Assembly: GCF_003970385.1 (NCBI RefSeq)
Contig: NZ_RXZH01000003.1
Span: forward strand, 186,001 to 250,000
Length of the DNA stretch: 64,000 nucleotides
From: Vibrio aquaticus
Lineage (GTDB): Bacteria > Pseudomonadota > Gammaproteobacteria > Enterobacterales > Vibrionaceae
Reading direction: 5' to 3'
The first letter of the stretch is position 1, and every line of letters begins with the position of its first letter. The notes beneath the pieces are model-generated. The model ran no database searches and was not told where the DNA came from. It worked only from the letters and a program-made list of their open reading frames with translations. The position numbers and the translations under genes are program-made. Positions 27,158 through 34,442 of the stretch are shown here, in pieces.

Positions 27158-27597
27158 TATTTGCTTTCCTCGAAAGGGACTAAAAACGATTCAACAGGGT
27201 CGACAATGATGCGATCATGCATTGCAGTGCGACCTAATAACATGCGAAAAGCCATATTTTCGCGATTAGTTAAAGTAATTTCGATTGGCCAACATCTTCC
27301 GCCAATGCTTAGTTCAGACTCGATAACGTAACGTGATTCTTCGTGACCACCTGAGTCGCGCACTACGCGCTCATCGACAACTTTAGCTTCACATACTGTT
27401 TCGAAATCCGTGTCATGTTGTTTTGGGTGAATCCAGAAGCGGACCCACAGAGCTTCGTCCTTTTTAAAGCTCTCTACTTTGAACGCGTGTAAGCAAGACG
27501 TCCTGGCTCCGGTATCAATTTTTGCGTTAATTTCATCAATACCTAAACCTGGCAGGCTAAGAGTTTCTCGCCAACCGACTAATAGTTTTTCTTTCAT
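27157..27597 (-). CDS. rimB: RimB-like retropepsin-type peptidase (RimK-associated)
   Basis: A 146-residue protein of the family long labelled ATP-dependent zinc protease and now seen as retropepsin-like. The key motif is the aspartic protease DTGA in [15 protein letters not shown] (residues 25-39). A second family block is [17 protein letters not shown]. In Pseudomonas, RimB is reported to trim the glutamate tail placed by RimK. The gene directly precedes rimK and overlaps it by one base. Its leader carries a two-tier hairpin (27688-27725). Confidence 0.82.
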   Translation of the reverse strand: MKEKLLVGWRETLSLPGLGIDEINAKIDTGARTSCLHAFKVESFKKDEALWVRFWIHPKQHDTDFETVCEAKVVDERVVRDSGGHEESRYVIESELSIGGRCWPIEITLTNRENMAFRMLLGRTAMHDRIIVDPVESFLVPFEESK

Positions 27598-27687
27598 CGC
27601 AGTAACATAATTTTAGAGAGTATTTAAGACGCTCGAGTGAAGTGAGCATCCCCAACATAACACGGTCGAATAGGGCCGAGTCTTGTG

Positions 27688-27725
27688 CTTGAAGAGGGTA
27701 AGAATGTACCCAAAGGCGCTTCAAG
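27688..27725 (-). promoter_or_regulatory. Two-tier inverted repeat in the rimB leader
   Basis: The outer arms CTTGAAG / CTTCAAG (27688-27694, 27719-27725) enclose inner arms GGGTA / TACCC (27696-27700, 27707-27711). It lies about 90-130 bases upstream of the rimB start. It has no T run, so it is not a terminator; it could be an RNA structure or an operator. Confidence 0.4.
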
Positions 27726-27821
27726 GAGGGCGACTGTAGCAACCAGGTGAGGGTGTGACTAACGAAAAAATAATACCGTTACGACAAAAAATATTTATGG
27801 ATTTAAAATGAGTGGCAATAA

Positions 27822-27849
27822 AAAAGCCAGCTAATCTGAGCTGGCTTTT
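27822..27849 (-). terminator. Terminator of pepD
   Basis: AAAAGCCAGCT / AGCTGGCTTTT (27822-27832, 27839-27849) with a 6-nt loop and a T run on the minus strand. Confidence 0.85.
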
Positions 27850-27889
27850 CGGATAAGTTTTTCTAATGAAAAATAGATTAATGGGCGAG

Positions 27890-29362
27890 TTATGCCTTTT
27901 CAGGAATCGCTTCTAGAAGTGCAACCATTTGATCCCAGAATAGAGCTACGGTATCAATCTTCACTTTTTCATCAGGAGAATGAGGGAACTTGATGGTAGG
28001 GCCAAAAGAAACCATATCCATGTTCGGGTAAGGTTCTTTAAATAGACCACACTCAAGGCCGGCGTGAATCACCATGATGTTTGGTTTGTGACCGTAGATG
28101 CCTTCGTACATATCACGGAAAATCGCCATGATTTCAGAATCTGCATCTGGTTTCCAACCTGGGTAAGCACCAGAGAACTCAATCTGTGCGCCAGCTAGTT
28201 CAGCAACAGATGAAAGCATACCTTCCACTTGTTGACGACCAGAGTCAATCAGTGAGCGAACTAGACATAGCACTTGAATTTGGCTTTCTTCAGTAGTGAT
28301 AACGCCAACATTAAGAGAAGTCTCAACCACACCTTCGATTTCATCGCTCATGCGAATCACGCCGTTAGGGCATGCGTTTAGCGCAGCGATAAAGCGTTGT
28401 TGATCTAAAACTGCTAGAACCTGTGCGTCTGTTTCGATTGCTTCGTTGAACGAAACAATGTCCGTTTCCACTTTACCTAGTTCCGTTTTTAGTAGGTTAG
28501 TGTAGAACTCAAACAGCTCTGCAAGTTTTGCTTCGTTTTCAGCAGGAACAGCAACAGTAACGAATGCTTCGCGAGGAATCGCATTACGTAGGCTACCACC
28601 GCGGAATTCAACAAGGCGAAGCTCCAGTTCTTGTGCGTGACCTGCTAGGAAACGTGCAACGAGTTTGTTTGCGTTACCACGGCCTGTGTGAATATCACAG
28701 CCAGAGTGACCGCCTTTTAAACCCTTAAGGATTAGCTGACGAGTCACATAACCTGCCGGGATGGCTTCACGTTTGATGTCAAACGTCATTTGACCGTCAA
28801 TGCCGCCAGCACAGCCCATGTAGACTTCGCCTTCTTGCTCTGAGTCAGTATTAAGAAGGATATCGCCTTCTAACCAACCTGCTTCAAGACCAAATGCGCC
28901 TGTCATGCCGGCTTCTTCGTCGATAGTCAGTAGTACTTCGATTGGACCATGCTTGATCTCAGTCGATGCCAGTACTGCTAGACAAGATGCCATGCCCATG
29001 CCGTTATCCGCACCTAGAGTTGTGCCTTTTGCTGTTACCCATTCACCGTCAATGTACGGTTGGATAGGATCTTTAGTGAAGTCATGATCGGTGTCTTCAT
29101 TCTTTTGCGGCACCATATCTATGTGTGCCTGTAGAACCACGCCTTTTTTGTTTTCCATGCCTGGTGTTGCTGGCTTCTTAATGAAAACGTTGCCCGTTGG
29201 ATCGCGACGAACAGGTAGGCCTTGATCCGTTGCCCATTTCACAATGTATTGTGCTAGGGCTTCTTCGTGCTTAGAAGGGTGAGGGATAGAACAGATCTTA
29301 TCGAAAAACTGCCATAGTGGAGCAGGTGATAAGTTGCTGATTTCAGAATGGAATTCAGACAC
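27890..29362 (-). CDS. pepD: Aminoacyl-histidine dipeptidase (cytosol non-specific dipeptidase)
   Basis: A 490-residue M20-family dizinc peptidase that splits dipeptides such as carnosine-like aminoacyl-histidines. Zinc-site motifs are VVLQAHIDMVPQKNEDTDHDF (His ligand), LGADNGMGMA (bridging Asp), LLTIDEEAGMTGAFGLE (catalytic Glu and ligand Glu), LNTDSEQEGEVYMGCAGG and the late GLECGLF/FGPTIKFPHSPDEKV. Length matches E. coli PepD (485). Monocistronic, with a terminator downstream; faces the small-transcript region at 29.4-30.0 kb. Confidence 0.95.
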   Translation of the reverse strand: MSEFHSEISNLSPAPLWQFFDKICSIPHPSKHEEALAQYIVKWATDQGLPVRRDPTGNVFIKKPATPGMENKKGVVLQAHIDMVPQKNEDTDHDFTKDPIQPYIDGEWVTAKGTTLGADNGMGMASCLAVLASTEIKHGPIEVLLTIDEEAGMTGAFGLEAGWLEGDILLNTDSEQEGEVYMGCAGGIDGQMTFDIKREAIPAGYVTRQLILKGLKGGHSGCDIHTGRGNANKLVARFLAGHAQELELRLVEFRGGSLRNAIPREAFVTVAVPAENEAKLAELFEFYTNLLKTELGKVETDIVSFNEAIETDAQVLAVLDQQRFIAALNACPNGVIRMSDEIEGVVETSLNVGVITTEESQIQVLCLVRSLIDSGRQQVEGMLSSVAELAGAQIEFSGAYPGWKPDADSEIMAIFRDMYEGIYGHKPNIMVIHAGLECGLFKEPYPNMDMVSFGPTIKFPHSPDEKVKIDTVALFWDQMVALLEAIPEKA

Positions 29363-29572
29363 GGATGACTCCTTAAAAAGAATAATGCCAGATTTTGTGG
29401 TGCTACGAAGTTGCGAAAGCAGAACAAAAAGCTAAATCTGACCTATTAAATAGAGGCAACAGCATAGCACTCTGTGACTCTAGGTAGTAGTGAAAGCAAA
29501 TAAGAAAACAGCAGAGCAATCACAGAATGATGAATTGGCCATTTATTCGTTACGCACGTGTGTTCTTATTGA

Positions 29573-29691
29573 TTGTAATAAATTCGCCATTGAACATTGA
29601 TATTTCTGTAATTAAATTACATTTCAAATTTGACCAAGGTCAAATTACAAAGTTTTTGTGATGTTTATCACTTTTATTGTTGTAATAAATT
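29573..29691. promoter_or_regulatory. Cluster of palindromes and direct repeats upstream of the small transcript
   Basis: TTGTAATAAATT occurs twice as a direct repeat (29573-29584 and 29680-29691). Between the copies are a perfect odd palindrome TGTAATT-A-AATTACA (29607-29621), an interrupted palindrome AATTTGACC-AA-GGTCAAATT (29627-29646) resembling FNR/HcpR-family sites, and the CRP site (29657-29672). Such density points to a multiply controlled promoter. Confidence 0.55.
29657..29672 (+). promoter_or_regulatory. CRP site (TGTGA-N6-TCACT)
   Basis: TGTGATGTTTATCACT has perfect TGTGA and TCAC half-sites with the correct 6-bp spacer. It lies just upstream of the candidate -35 (29680). Its centre would be near -49 relative to a start at about 29714, so activation or repression cannot be decided from position. 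Confidence 0.75.
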
Positions 29692-29707
29692 TTCTTTGGG
29701 GTATATT
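29680..29707 (+). promoter_or_regulatory. Candidate promoter of the small transcript
   Basis: TTGTAA (29680-29685) and TATATT (29702-29707) are 16 bp apart. A transcript would begin near 29714, followed immediately by a small hairpin CTTCG-AAAG-CGAAG (29717-29730). Confidence 0.5.
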
Positions 29708-29826
29708 AGTAACCAACTTCGAAAGCGAAGAGAAAATGCTCAAAGGATGAGTCCGATTTGTCGCCTCCAAGGAACCGAGAAATCAATATTTATTTATCTG
29801 TTTAATTGATTTAGAAGGTGATAGTT

Positions 29827-29913
29827 ATGAAAGGTTTACCAAGTGCAGCGTTCTGGCTAAACAGCTCTGTTTACACAGCAACGTTTACTTATCCAACAAG
29901 CTTCGGTTACTAA
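29827..29913 (+). CDS. Small ORF (28 residues) in the candidate dual-function RNA
   Basis: ATG 29827 is preceded by AGAAGGTG at good spacing and the frame ends at TAA 29911. The peptide begins MKGLPSAAFW and ends YPTSFGY. It is rich in aromatic residues (three Phe, one Trp, three Tyr), has one lysine and no acidic residue. It has no signal peptide or clear membrane helix. Support is the ribosome site, the codon quality and its position within a promoter-terminator unit. A regulatory peptide or leader peptide are both possible; no purine-permease attenuation is evident because a terminator and a separate promoter follow. Confidence 0.6.
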   Translation: MKGLPSAAFWLNSSVYTATFTYPTSFGY

Positions 29914-30000
29914 TCCGAGGTTTGTGACTCTCGAACAGAGTATGTTCACCCCTATTATTAGAATTCTTTTTCAGCGCATTTTTCGCTGACATGATTCAAC

Positions 30001-30028
30001 CGCCACTCAAATTGAGTGGCGTTTTTTT
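30001..30028 (+). terminator. Terminator of the small transcript
   Basis: CGCCACTC / GAGTGGCG (30001-30008, 30014-30021) with an AAATT loop and seven Ts. Confidence 0.9.
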
Positions 30029-30389
30029 ATCTGTAAGATCGCCCCTCCAACGAATAACTCCCATTTTTCCTACCTTAGCGTCAAAATTACTGAATTTTAT
30101 TCGCATAAACACATATTGCAGATCGTATTTTGTCCCTGAATCCATCTGAAAGTTTACAACATGGTACAAAAAAACACCGGTTAAAATTAGAACTTAGTTT
30201 TATTTTTAGTTGTTGAAAAATAGTGTTTTTTTGTTCTTATTCAAACAATGTAATCGATTTGCTTCTAAAGCAGATCTAAGAAATATTGATTAGAGCCCTA
30301 ATTCTATCTGGAATTTACTATTTGATGACTCTATAATTCACGCCAATCGATTACGCAACCGTTTATATTTACCTTTTTAGGATTCGATC
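30029..30389 (+). promoter_or_regulatory. Promoter region of the purine permease with PurR-like box
   Basis: 360 bp without a gene. It holds TATAAT at 30332-30337 (the -35 is not clear) and a PurR-like box ACGCAACCGTTTATAT at 30353-30368, placed just past the expected start point, where a bound repressor would block initiation. No ORF or further RNA structure is evident in 30029-30300. Confidence 0.6.
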
Positions 30390-31679
30390 ATGCTCGAAAA
30401 ACTGTTCAAGCTCAGTGAGAATGGCACTAACGTTAAGACTGAGATTATCGCAGGTATCACTACCTTCCTAACGATGGCTTACATCATCTTTGTTAACCCA
30501 GCAATGCTAGCCGATGCAGGTATGGATAAAGGTGCTGTCTTTGTCGCAACCTGTCTGGCTGCCGCGATTGGCTGTTTTATCATGGGTTTTGTGGCTAACT
30601 ACCCAATTGCTCTTGCTCCAGGTATGGGCTTGAACGCCTTCTTTACCTATGGTGTTGTGCTGGGAATGGGACATTCTTGGCAGGTAGCGCTGGGTGCGGT
30701 GTTCGTATCGGGTCTTATCTTTATGGCGTTGAGCGTATTTAAAGTACGCGAATGGATCATCAACTCGATCCCAATGTCTTTACGTACCGGTATTTCAGCA
30801 GGTATCGGTCTTTTCCTAGCGTTCATTGGCCTGCAGAACTCAGGCATTGTTGTTGATAACCCAGCAACGCTGGTTGGTCTTGGCAATATTACTGGTCTTC
30901 AGCAAGCGCTCGCTGCATTAGGTTTCTTCCTCACGATTGCATTGGTTTACCGCGGCGTTCGTGGTGCGGTAATGATTTCTATCCTAGTTATTACAGCGAT
31001 TGGTCTTCTTTTCGGTGATGTACAGTGGGGCGGTATTATGTCTACGCCACCAAGCATCGCGCCAACGTTTATGGAAATGAACATCGCTGATGTCTTCGAA
31101 GTGGGTATGATTTCTGTTGTTTTCGCTTTCCTATTTGTTGACCTATTTGACACTGCGGGCACGCTTGTTGGTGTTGCCCAGAAAGCAGATCTAATTAAAG
31201 AAGACGGCAAGCTACCTCGTTTAAGCAAAGCGCTTCTTGCTGACTCAACGGCAACGTCGGTAGGTGCGGTTCTAGGTACTTCAAGCACAACCTCTTACGT
31301 TGAATCTACGGCAGGTGTTGCGGCTGGTGGTCGTACTGGTCTAACCGCTGTGGTGGTTGGCATCATGTTCTTACTCGCACTATTCTTCTCACCACTAGCG
31401 GGCATGATTCCAGCTTATGCGACTGCAGGTGCGCTGTTCTACGTTGCAATTCTAATGATGTCTGGTCTAGTGAGCGTTGATTGGCGTGACCTAACAGAAG
31501 CAGCGCCAGTGGTTGTGACCTGTTTGCTTATGCCACTAACGTACTCAATCGCAGAAGGTATCGCGCTAGGCTTTATCTCATACGCTGCAATTAAGCTTCT
31601 TAGTGGCCGTGGCCGTGAAGTCTCTATCAGTGTTTGGGTACTGGCAGCCGTATTCATTTTCAAATACATCGTTGCTTAA
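30390..31679 (+). CDS. Purine (adenine/guanine/hypoxanthine) permease, AzgA-like NCS2 family
   Basis: A 429-residue inner-membrane nucleobase transporter with about 13-14 hydrophobic segments. AzgA-type features are KTEIIAGITTFLTMAYIIFVNPAML at the N-terminus, APGMGLNAFF, FLFVDLFDTAGTLVGVA and GTSSTTSYVESTAGVAAGGRTG. Proton symport of purine bases is inferred from the family; the exact base is uncertain. It precedes gpt, which converts guanine and xanthine to nucleotides, and both carry PurR-like boxes, so uptake and salvage are probably controlled together. Confidence 0.9.
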   Translation: MLEKLFKLSENGTNVKTEIIAGITTFLTMAYIIFVNPAMLADAGMDKGAVFVATCLAAAIGCFIMGFVANYPIALAPGMGLNAFFTYGVVLGMGHSWQVALGAVFVSGLIFMALSVFKVREWIINSIPMSLRTGISAGIGLFLAFIGLQNSGIVVDNPATLVGLGNITGLQQALAALGFFLTIALVYRGVRGAVMISILVITAIGLLFGDVQWGGIMSTPPSIAPTFMEMNIADVFEVGMISVVFAFLFVDLFDTAGTLVGVAQKADLIKEDGKLPRLSKALLADSTATSVGAVLGTSSTTSYVESTAGVAAGGRTGLTAVVVGIMFLLALFFSPLAGMIPAYATAGALFYVAILMMSGLVSVDWRDLTEAAPVVVTCLLMPLTYSIAEGIALGFISYAAIKLLSGRGREVSISVWVLAAVFIFKYIVA

Positions 31680-31723
31680 TCTTGCGTCGGGATTGTTACC
31701 GACAAGATAAGAAAACCATGTCT

Positions 31724-31761
31724 ATCGCTATAACAGGTCAGCTGCTATAGCGATTATTTTT
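31724..31761 (+). terminator. Terminator of the purine permease
   Basis: ATCGCTATA / TATAGCGAT (31724-31732, 31746-31754) with a 13-nt loop, then TATTTTTG. Confidence 0.75.
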
Positions 31762-31842
31762 GTACAGGGCTTAATTGCCACTTAATCAAAGCCAGTCTCA
31801 TTTGGATTCAGTAAATTTATGCTGATCTTTTTATCGATGACA

Positions 31843-31883
31843 TTGGTAATATGCTGCGCTTTCGGTAAAATAAACGTTTGCGT
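31843..31883 (+). promoter_or_regulatory. gpt promoter overlapped by a PurR-like box
   Basis: TTGGTA (31843-31848), a 17-bp spacer and TAAAAT (31866-31871) form a good sigma-70 promoter. The PurR-like box AAATAAACGTTTGCGT (31868-31883; ACGCAAACGTTTATTT on the other strand) overlaps the -10 element. Confidence 0.7.
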
Positions 31884-31969
31884 GGTTTTTCCCCAGCTTG
31901 CCTGTTGCAATCATTTCATCATTGATGTTTTGCGGGGATGCAGACTTTTTAAATTATTAGGTTATTACA

Positions 31970-32434
31970 ATGGCTAAAAAATTCGTTATCACTTGGGATC
32001 AAATGCACTCACTATGTCGTGAATTGGCAGAACAACAGATGCCAGCAGAGCAGTGGAAAGGCATTTGGGCAGTGAGCCGTGGTGGTCTTGTTCCTGGTGC
32101 TATCTTGGCGCGTGAACTAGGTATTCGTCACGTTGATACGGTATGTATTTCAAGCTATGACCACGATCACCAGCGTGATATGACAGTCGTAAAAGCGCCA
32201 GAAGGTGACGGTGAAGGTTTCCTAATTGTTGAAGACTTAGTTGATAGTGGTGATACCGCACGTAAACTGCGTGAAATGTACCCGAAAGCGAAGTTGATTG
32301 CGGTATGTGCTAAGCCAGCAGGTGTAGAACTTCTAGATGACTACGTGCTAGATATTGCTCAAGAAACTTGGATTGAACAGCCATGGGACATGTCAATTCA
32401 GTACGTTGAGCCAATCAATCGCAAGCAAAAGTAA
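31970..32434 (+). CDS. gpt: Xanthine-guanine phosphoribosyltransferase
   Basis: A 154-residue type I phosphoribosyltransferase converting guanine, xanthine and (less well) hypoxanthine to the monophosphates with PRPP. The PRPP-binding motif is [17 protein letters not shown] (residues about 84-100). The substrate hood motif [10 protein letters not shown] near the C-terminus matches Gpt rather than Hpt. Length equals E. coli Gpt (152) within two residues. Monocistronic between its own PurR-boxed promoter and terminator. Confidence 0.95.
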   Translation: MAKKFVITWDQMHSLCRELAEQQMPAEQWKGIWAVSRGGLVPGAILARELGIRHVDTVCISSYDHDHQRDMTVVKAPEGDGEGFLIVEDLVDSGDTARKLREMYPKAKLIAVCAKPAGVELLDDYVLDIAQETWIEQPWDMSIQYVEPINRKQK

Positions 32435-32468
32435 TCGAAATCCGCTCTTTAGCGACAGATTCTTGATA

Positions 32469-32498
32469 AATGACCCTTTATTGGGTCATTTTTTTTAT
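32469..32498 (+). terminator. Terminator of gpt
   Basis: AATGACCC / GGGTCATT (32469-32476, 32483-32490) with a TTTATT loop and a long T run. Confidence 0.88.
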
Positions 32499-32535
32499 TA
32501 CTATTTAAGCATCATAGTTAATTTAGGTCGTACTC

Positions 32536-33783
32536 ATGTCTGAGGAAGTCAGCAAAAACCTCTCAGAAGCGCTTTTTGCCAATCACAAGCAAGCGAAAGA
32601 AACGTCGGCATTGACTCGTTATATGCCGAGCAGCGAAACGTTTTTAGAGCAAAAGCAAGAACAAGAAGGTTTTAAGTGGTATCGCAACCTGCGCAGAATG
32701 CAATGGTCATGGCAGGGGCTGGATCCGATTGAGATTGAAGCGGTGCTCGCGAAAATTGCCGCGTCTAAGCATTCTCGAACGCAAGACCAATGGTTAGATA
32801 CCGTCATGGGCTATCATAGCGGTAACTGGACGTATGAGTGGACCAAACTCGGTATGCTTCATCAGAAACGTGCGAGTGCGTTGAAAGGCGAAGAAGCCGC
32901 CGATGAGATGTTCAATGCTTCGCTCTGTTTCAGTATCGCGGGCTACCCACATTTAAAAAATGACAACCTAGCGACTCAAGCGCAAGTTTTGGCAAGTAAT
33001 GCCTATACGGAAGCCTGCAATAAGACCAAATACATTGTTAAGCGTTTAGATATTCCTTATCAAAACAAAACCATTGTTGCGCATTTGCATTTAACCAGCA
33101 CGGAAAAGCCTCAGCCGGTGGTGATGGTCAGTGCAGGCCTTGATAGTTTACAAACCGACTTATGGGGATTGTTCCGAGATCATCTCGCTAAAAAAAATAT
33201 CGCCATGTTAACGGTCGATATGCCGTCTATTGGTCACAACACACACTGGAACTTGACCGAAGATACTTCGTGCTTGCATCAAGCTGTGCTGAATGAGCTC
33301 TACCATATTCCTTATGTGGATCACCACCGCGTTGGCTTGCTTGGTTTCCGTTTTGGAGGCAACGCCATGGTTCGTTTATCGTTCATTGAGCAAGAAAAGA
33401 TCAAAGCGTGCGTGTCACTGGGAGCCCCTATCCATGATGTTCTTTCGTCAGCAGAGAAGCTGAAAAAAATGCCGAAGATGTATTTGGATGTCCTGGCCTC
33501 TCGTTTAGGCAAAAGCGCCGTTGATATTCATAGCTTGGCGGGCCAGTTAATGGCGTGGTCGCTGAAAGTGCAAGGGATCTTAGCGAATCGAAAAACGCGC
33601 GTGCCAATCTTAGCAATGAGCTTGGAGAATGATCCGGTTTCTCCATTGAGTGATAACCAACTTGTGGCACTATTTAGTGACTATGGGAAAGCGAAGAAAA
33701 TAAGCGCTAAAACAATTACACAAGGGTATGAGCAATCGCTCGATTTAGCGATAAAGTGGCTAGAAGATGAGCTAATGAGATGA
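32536..33783 (+). CDS. frsA: FrsA-like alpha/beta-hydrolase-fold protein
   Basis: A 415-residue protein of the FrsA (YafA) family, reported to bind unphosphorylated enzyme IIA-Glc in E. coli and to influence fermentation versus respiration; an esterase or pyruvate decarboxylase-like role has been debated. The alpha/beta hydrolase fold is in the C-terminal two thirds. The nucleophile elbow reads LLGFRFGGN, so the usual Gly-x-Ser-x-Gly serine is absent, as in the family. It lies between gpt and crl, the same neighbours as in other enteric and Vibrio genomes. Confidence 0.92.
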   Translation: MSEEVSKNLSEALFANHKQAKETSALTRYMPSSETFLEQKQEQEGFKWYRNLRRMQWSWQGLDPIEIEAVLAKIAASKHSRTQDQWLDTVMGYHSGNWTYEWTKLGMLHQKRASALKGEEAADEMFNASLCFSIAGYPHLKNDNLATQAQVLASNAYTEACNKTKYIVKRLDIPYQNKTIVAHLHLTSTEKPQPVVMVSAGLDSLQTDLWGLFRDHLAKKNIAMLTVDMPSIGHNTHWNLTEDTSCLHQAVLNELYHIPYVDHHRVGLLGFRFGGNAMVRLSFIEQEKIKACVSLGAPIHDVLSSAEKLKKMPKMYLDVLASRLGKSAVDIHSLAGQLMAWSLKVQGILANRKTRVPILAMSLENDPVSPLSDNQLVALFSDYGKAKKISAKTITQGYEQSLDLAIKWLEDELMR

Positions 33784-33887
33784 CTTTTCGACTAATTTAG
33801 ATAACACTTATTTATACGTGCTACCCAGACTGTTTAGTCCTAACTGGGTCACGAATAATAATAAGTTAATGAATATGGAGATTCATA

Positions 33888-34277
33888 ATGTCTGAACAGT
33901 CGAAGAATCCGACACATTACCGCTTGCTAACAAAACTAAGAGCTATAGGTCCATACTTAAGGGAAGTACAAAGCACAGAAGAATCGTATCTGTTTGATTG
34001 CTTGTCTGTCTGTGTGAACGACAAAAAGTCACCAGAACAACGCGAGTTTTGGGGCTGGTGGCTTGAGCTAGAAAAAACGGACGGTGTATTTGAAGCAAGG
34101 TACCGTTCAGGTTTGTACGATGTGAATGGTGAATGGCAAGATAAAGCCTTACCTAAAAAAGCGATTGAAGATGTCACCCGAACTCAAGAAGCTTTCCACC
34201 AAAAGCTGATTGAAACTTTAAAGTCTGAGTTTGATATATCTGTTTCGATTCATAAAGAATCTGTCGAATTCGTCTAA
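33888..34277 (+). CDS. crl: Sigma factor-binding protein Crl
   Basis: A 129-residue protein that helps sigma-S (RpoS) join RNA polymerase core, boosting stationary-phase transcription. The conserved centre FWGWWLELEKTDGVFEARYRSGLYDVNGEW is easy to recognise. Monocistronic, with an ATG preceded by GGAGA and a strong terminator downstream. Confidence 0.93.
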   Translation: MSEQSKNPTHYRLLTKLRAIGPYLREVQSTEESYLFDCLSVCVNDKKSPEQREFWGWWLELEKTDGVFEARYRSGLYDVNGEWQDKALPKKAIEDVTRTQEAFHQKLIETLKSEFDISVSIHKESVEFV

Positions 34278-34306
34278 AAACACCAAGCTTTTCCCTCCCT
34301 AGACTA

Positions 34307-34330
34307 AAAAGGCGCGTTATCGCGCCTTTT
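34307..34330. terminator. Terminator of crl
   Basis: AAAAGGCGCG / CGCGCCTTTT (34307-34316, 34321-34330) with a TTAT loop. Confidence 0.88.
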
Positions 34331-34442
34331 CTACTTGTGAATTTCCTATTTGATTGCTAAAACATCAGGTCTAATCAATCTTGCTAGGCCATGGGTTCAG
34401 GGAGATTGTGACGATTTTTATTTTTTTCATAGTAGAAAGGCA

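Larger units (their letters stand above)
29714..30028 (+). ncRNA. Candidate small regulatory RNA, possibly dual-function
   Basis: A transcript-sized interval bounded by a CRP-linked promoter and a strong terminator, with no long gene. It contains a 5-prime hairpin (29717-29730), a 28-codon ORF (29827-29913), a hairpin ACTCT-CGAAC-AGAGT (29927-29941), an apparently unpaired C-rich stretch TTCACCCCTATTATTAG that could base-pair with mRNAs, a hairpin TCAGCG / CGCTGA (29971-29989), then the terminator. The layout resembles dual-function sRNAs. I recall V. cholerae VcdRP (CRP-controlled, peptide of about 29 residues), but equivalence is unproven. Confidence 0.6.

Noticed and set aside
27557..27742. 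Minus-strand ORF of 61 codons overlapping the rimB start
   Set aside because: No ribosome site, overlaps the rimB start in another frame and covers the hairpin leader; composition is not protein-like.
29714..29826. Metabolite riboswitch or hammerhead-like ribozyme in the 5-prime part of the small transcript
   Set aside because: GGATGAGTCCGA recalls part of a hammerhead core, but the CUGAUGA and GAAAC boxes are not complete, and no known riboswitch pattern fits.
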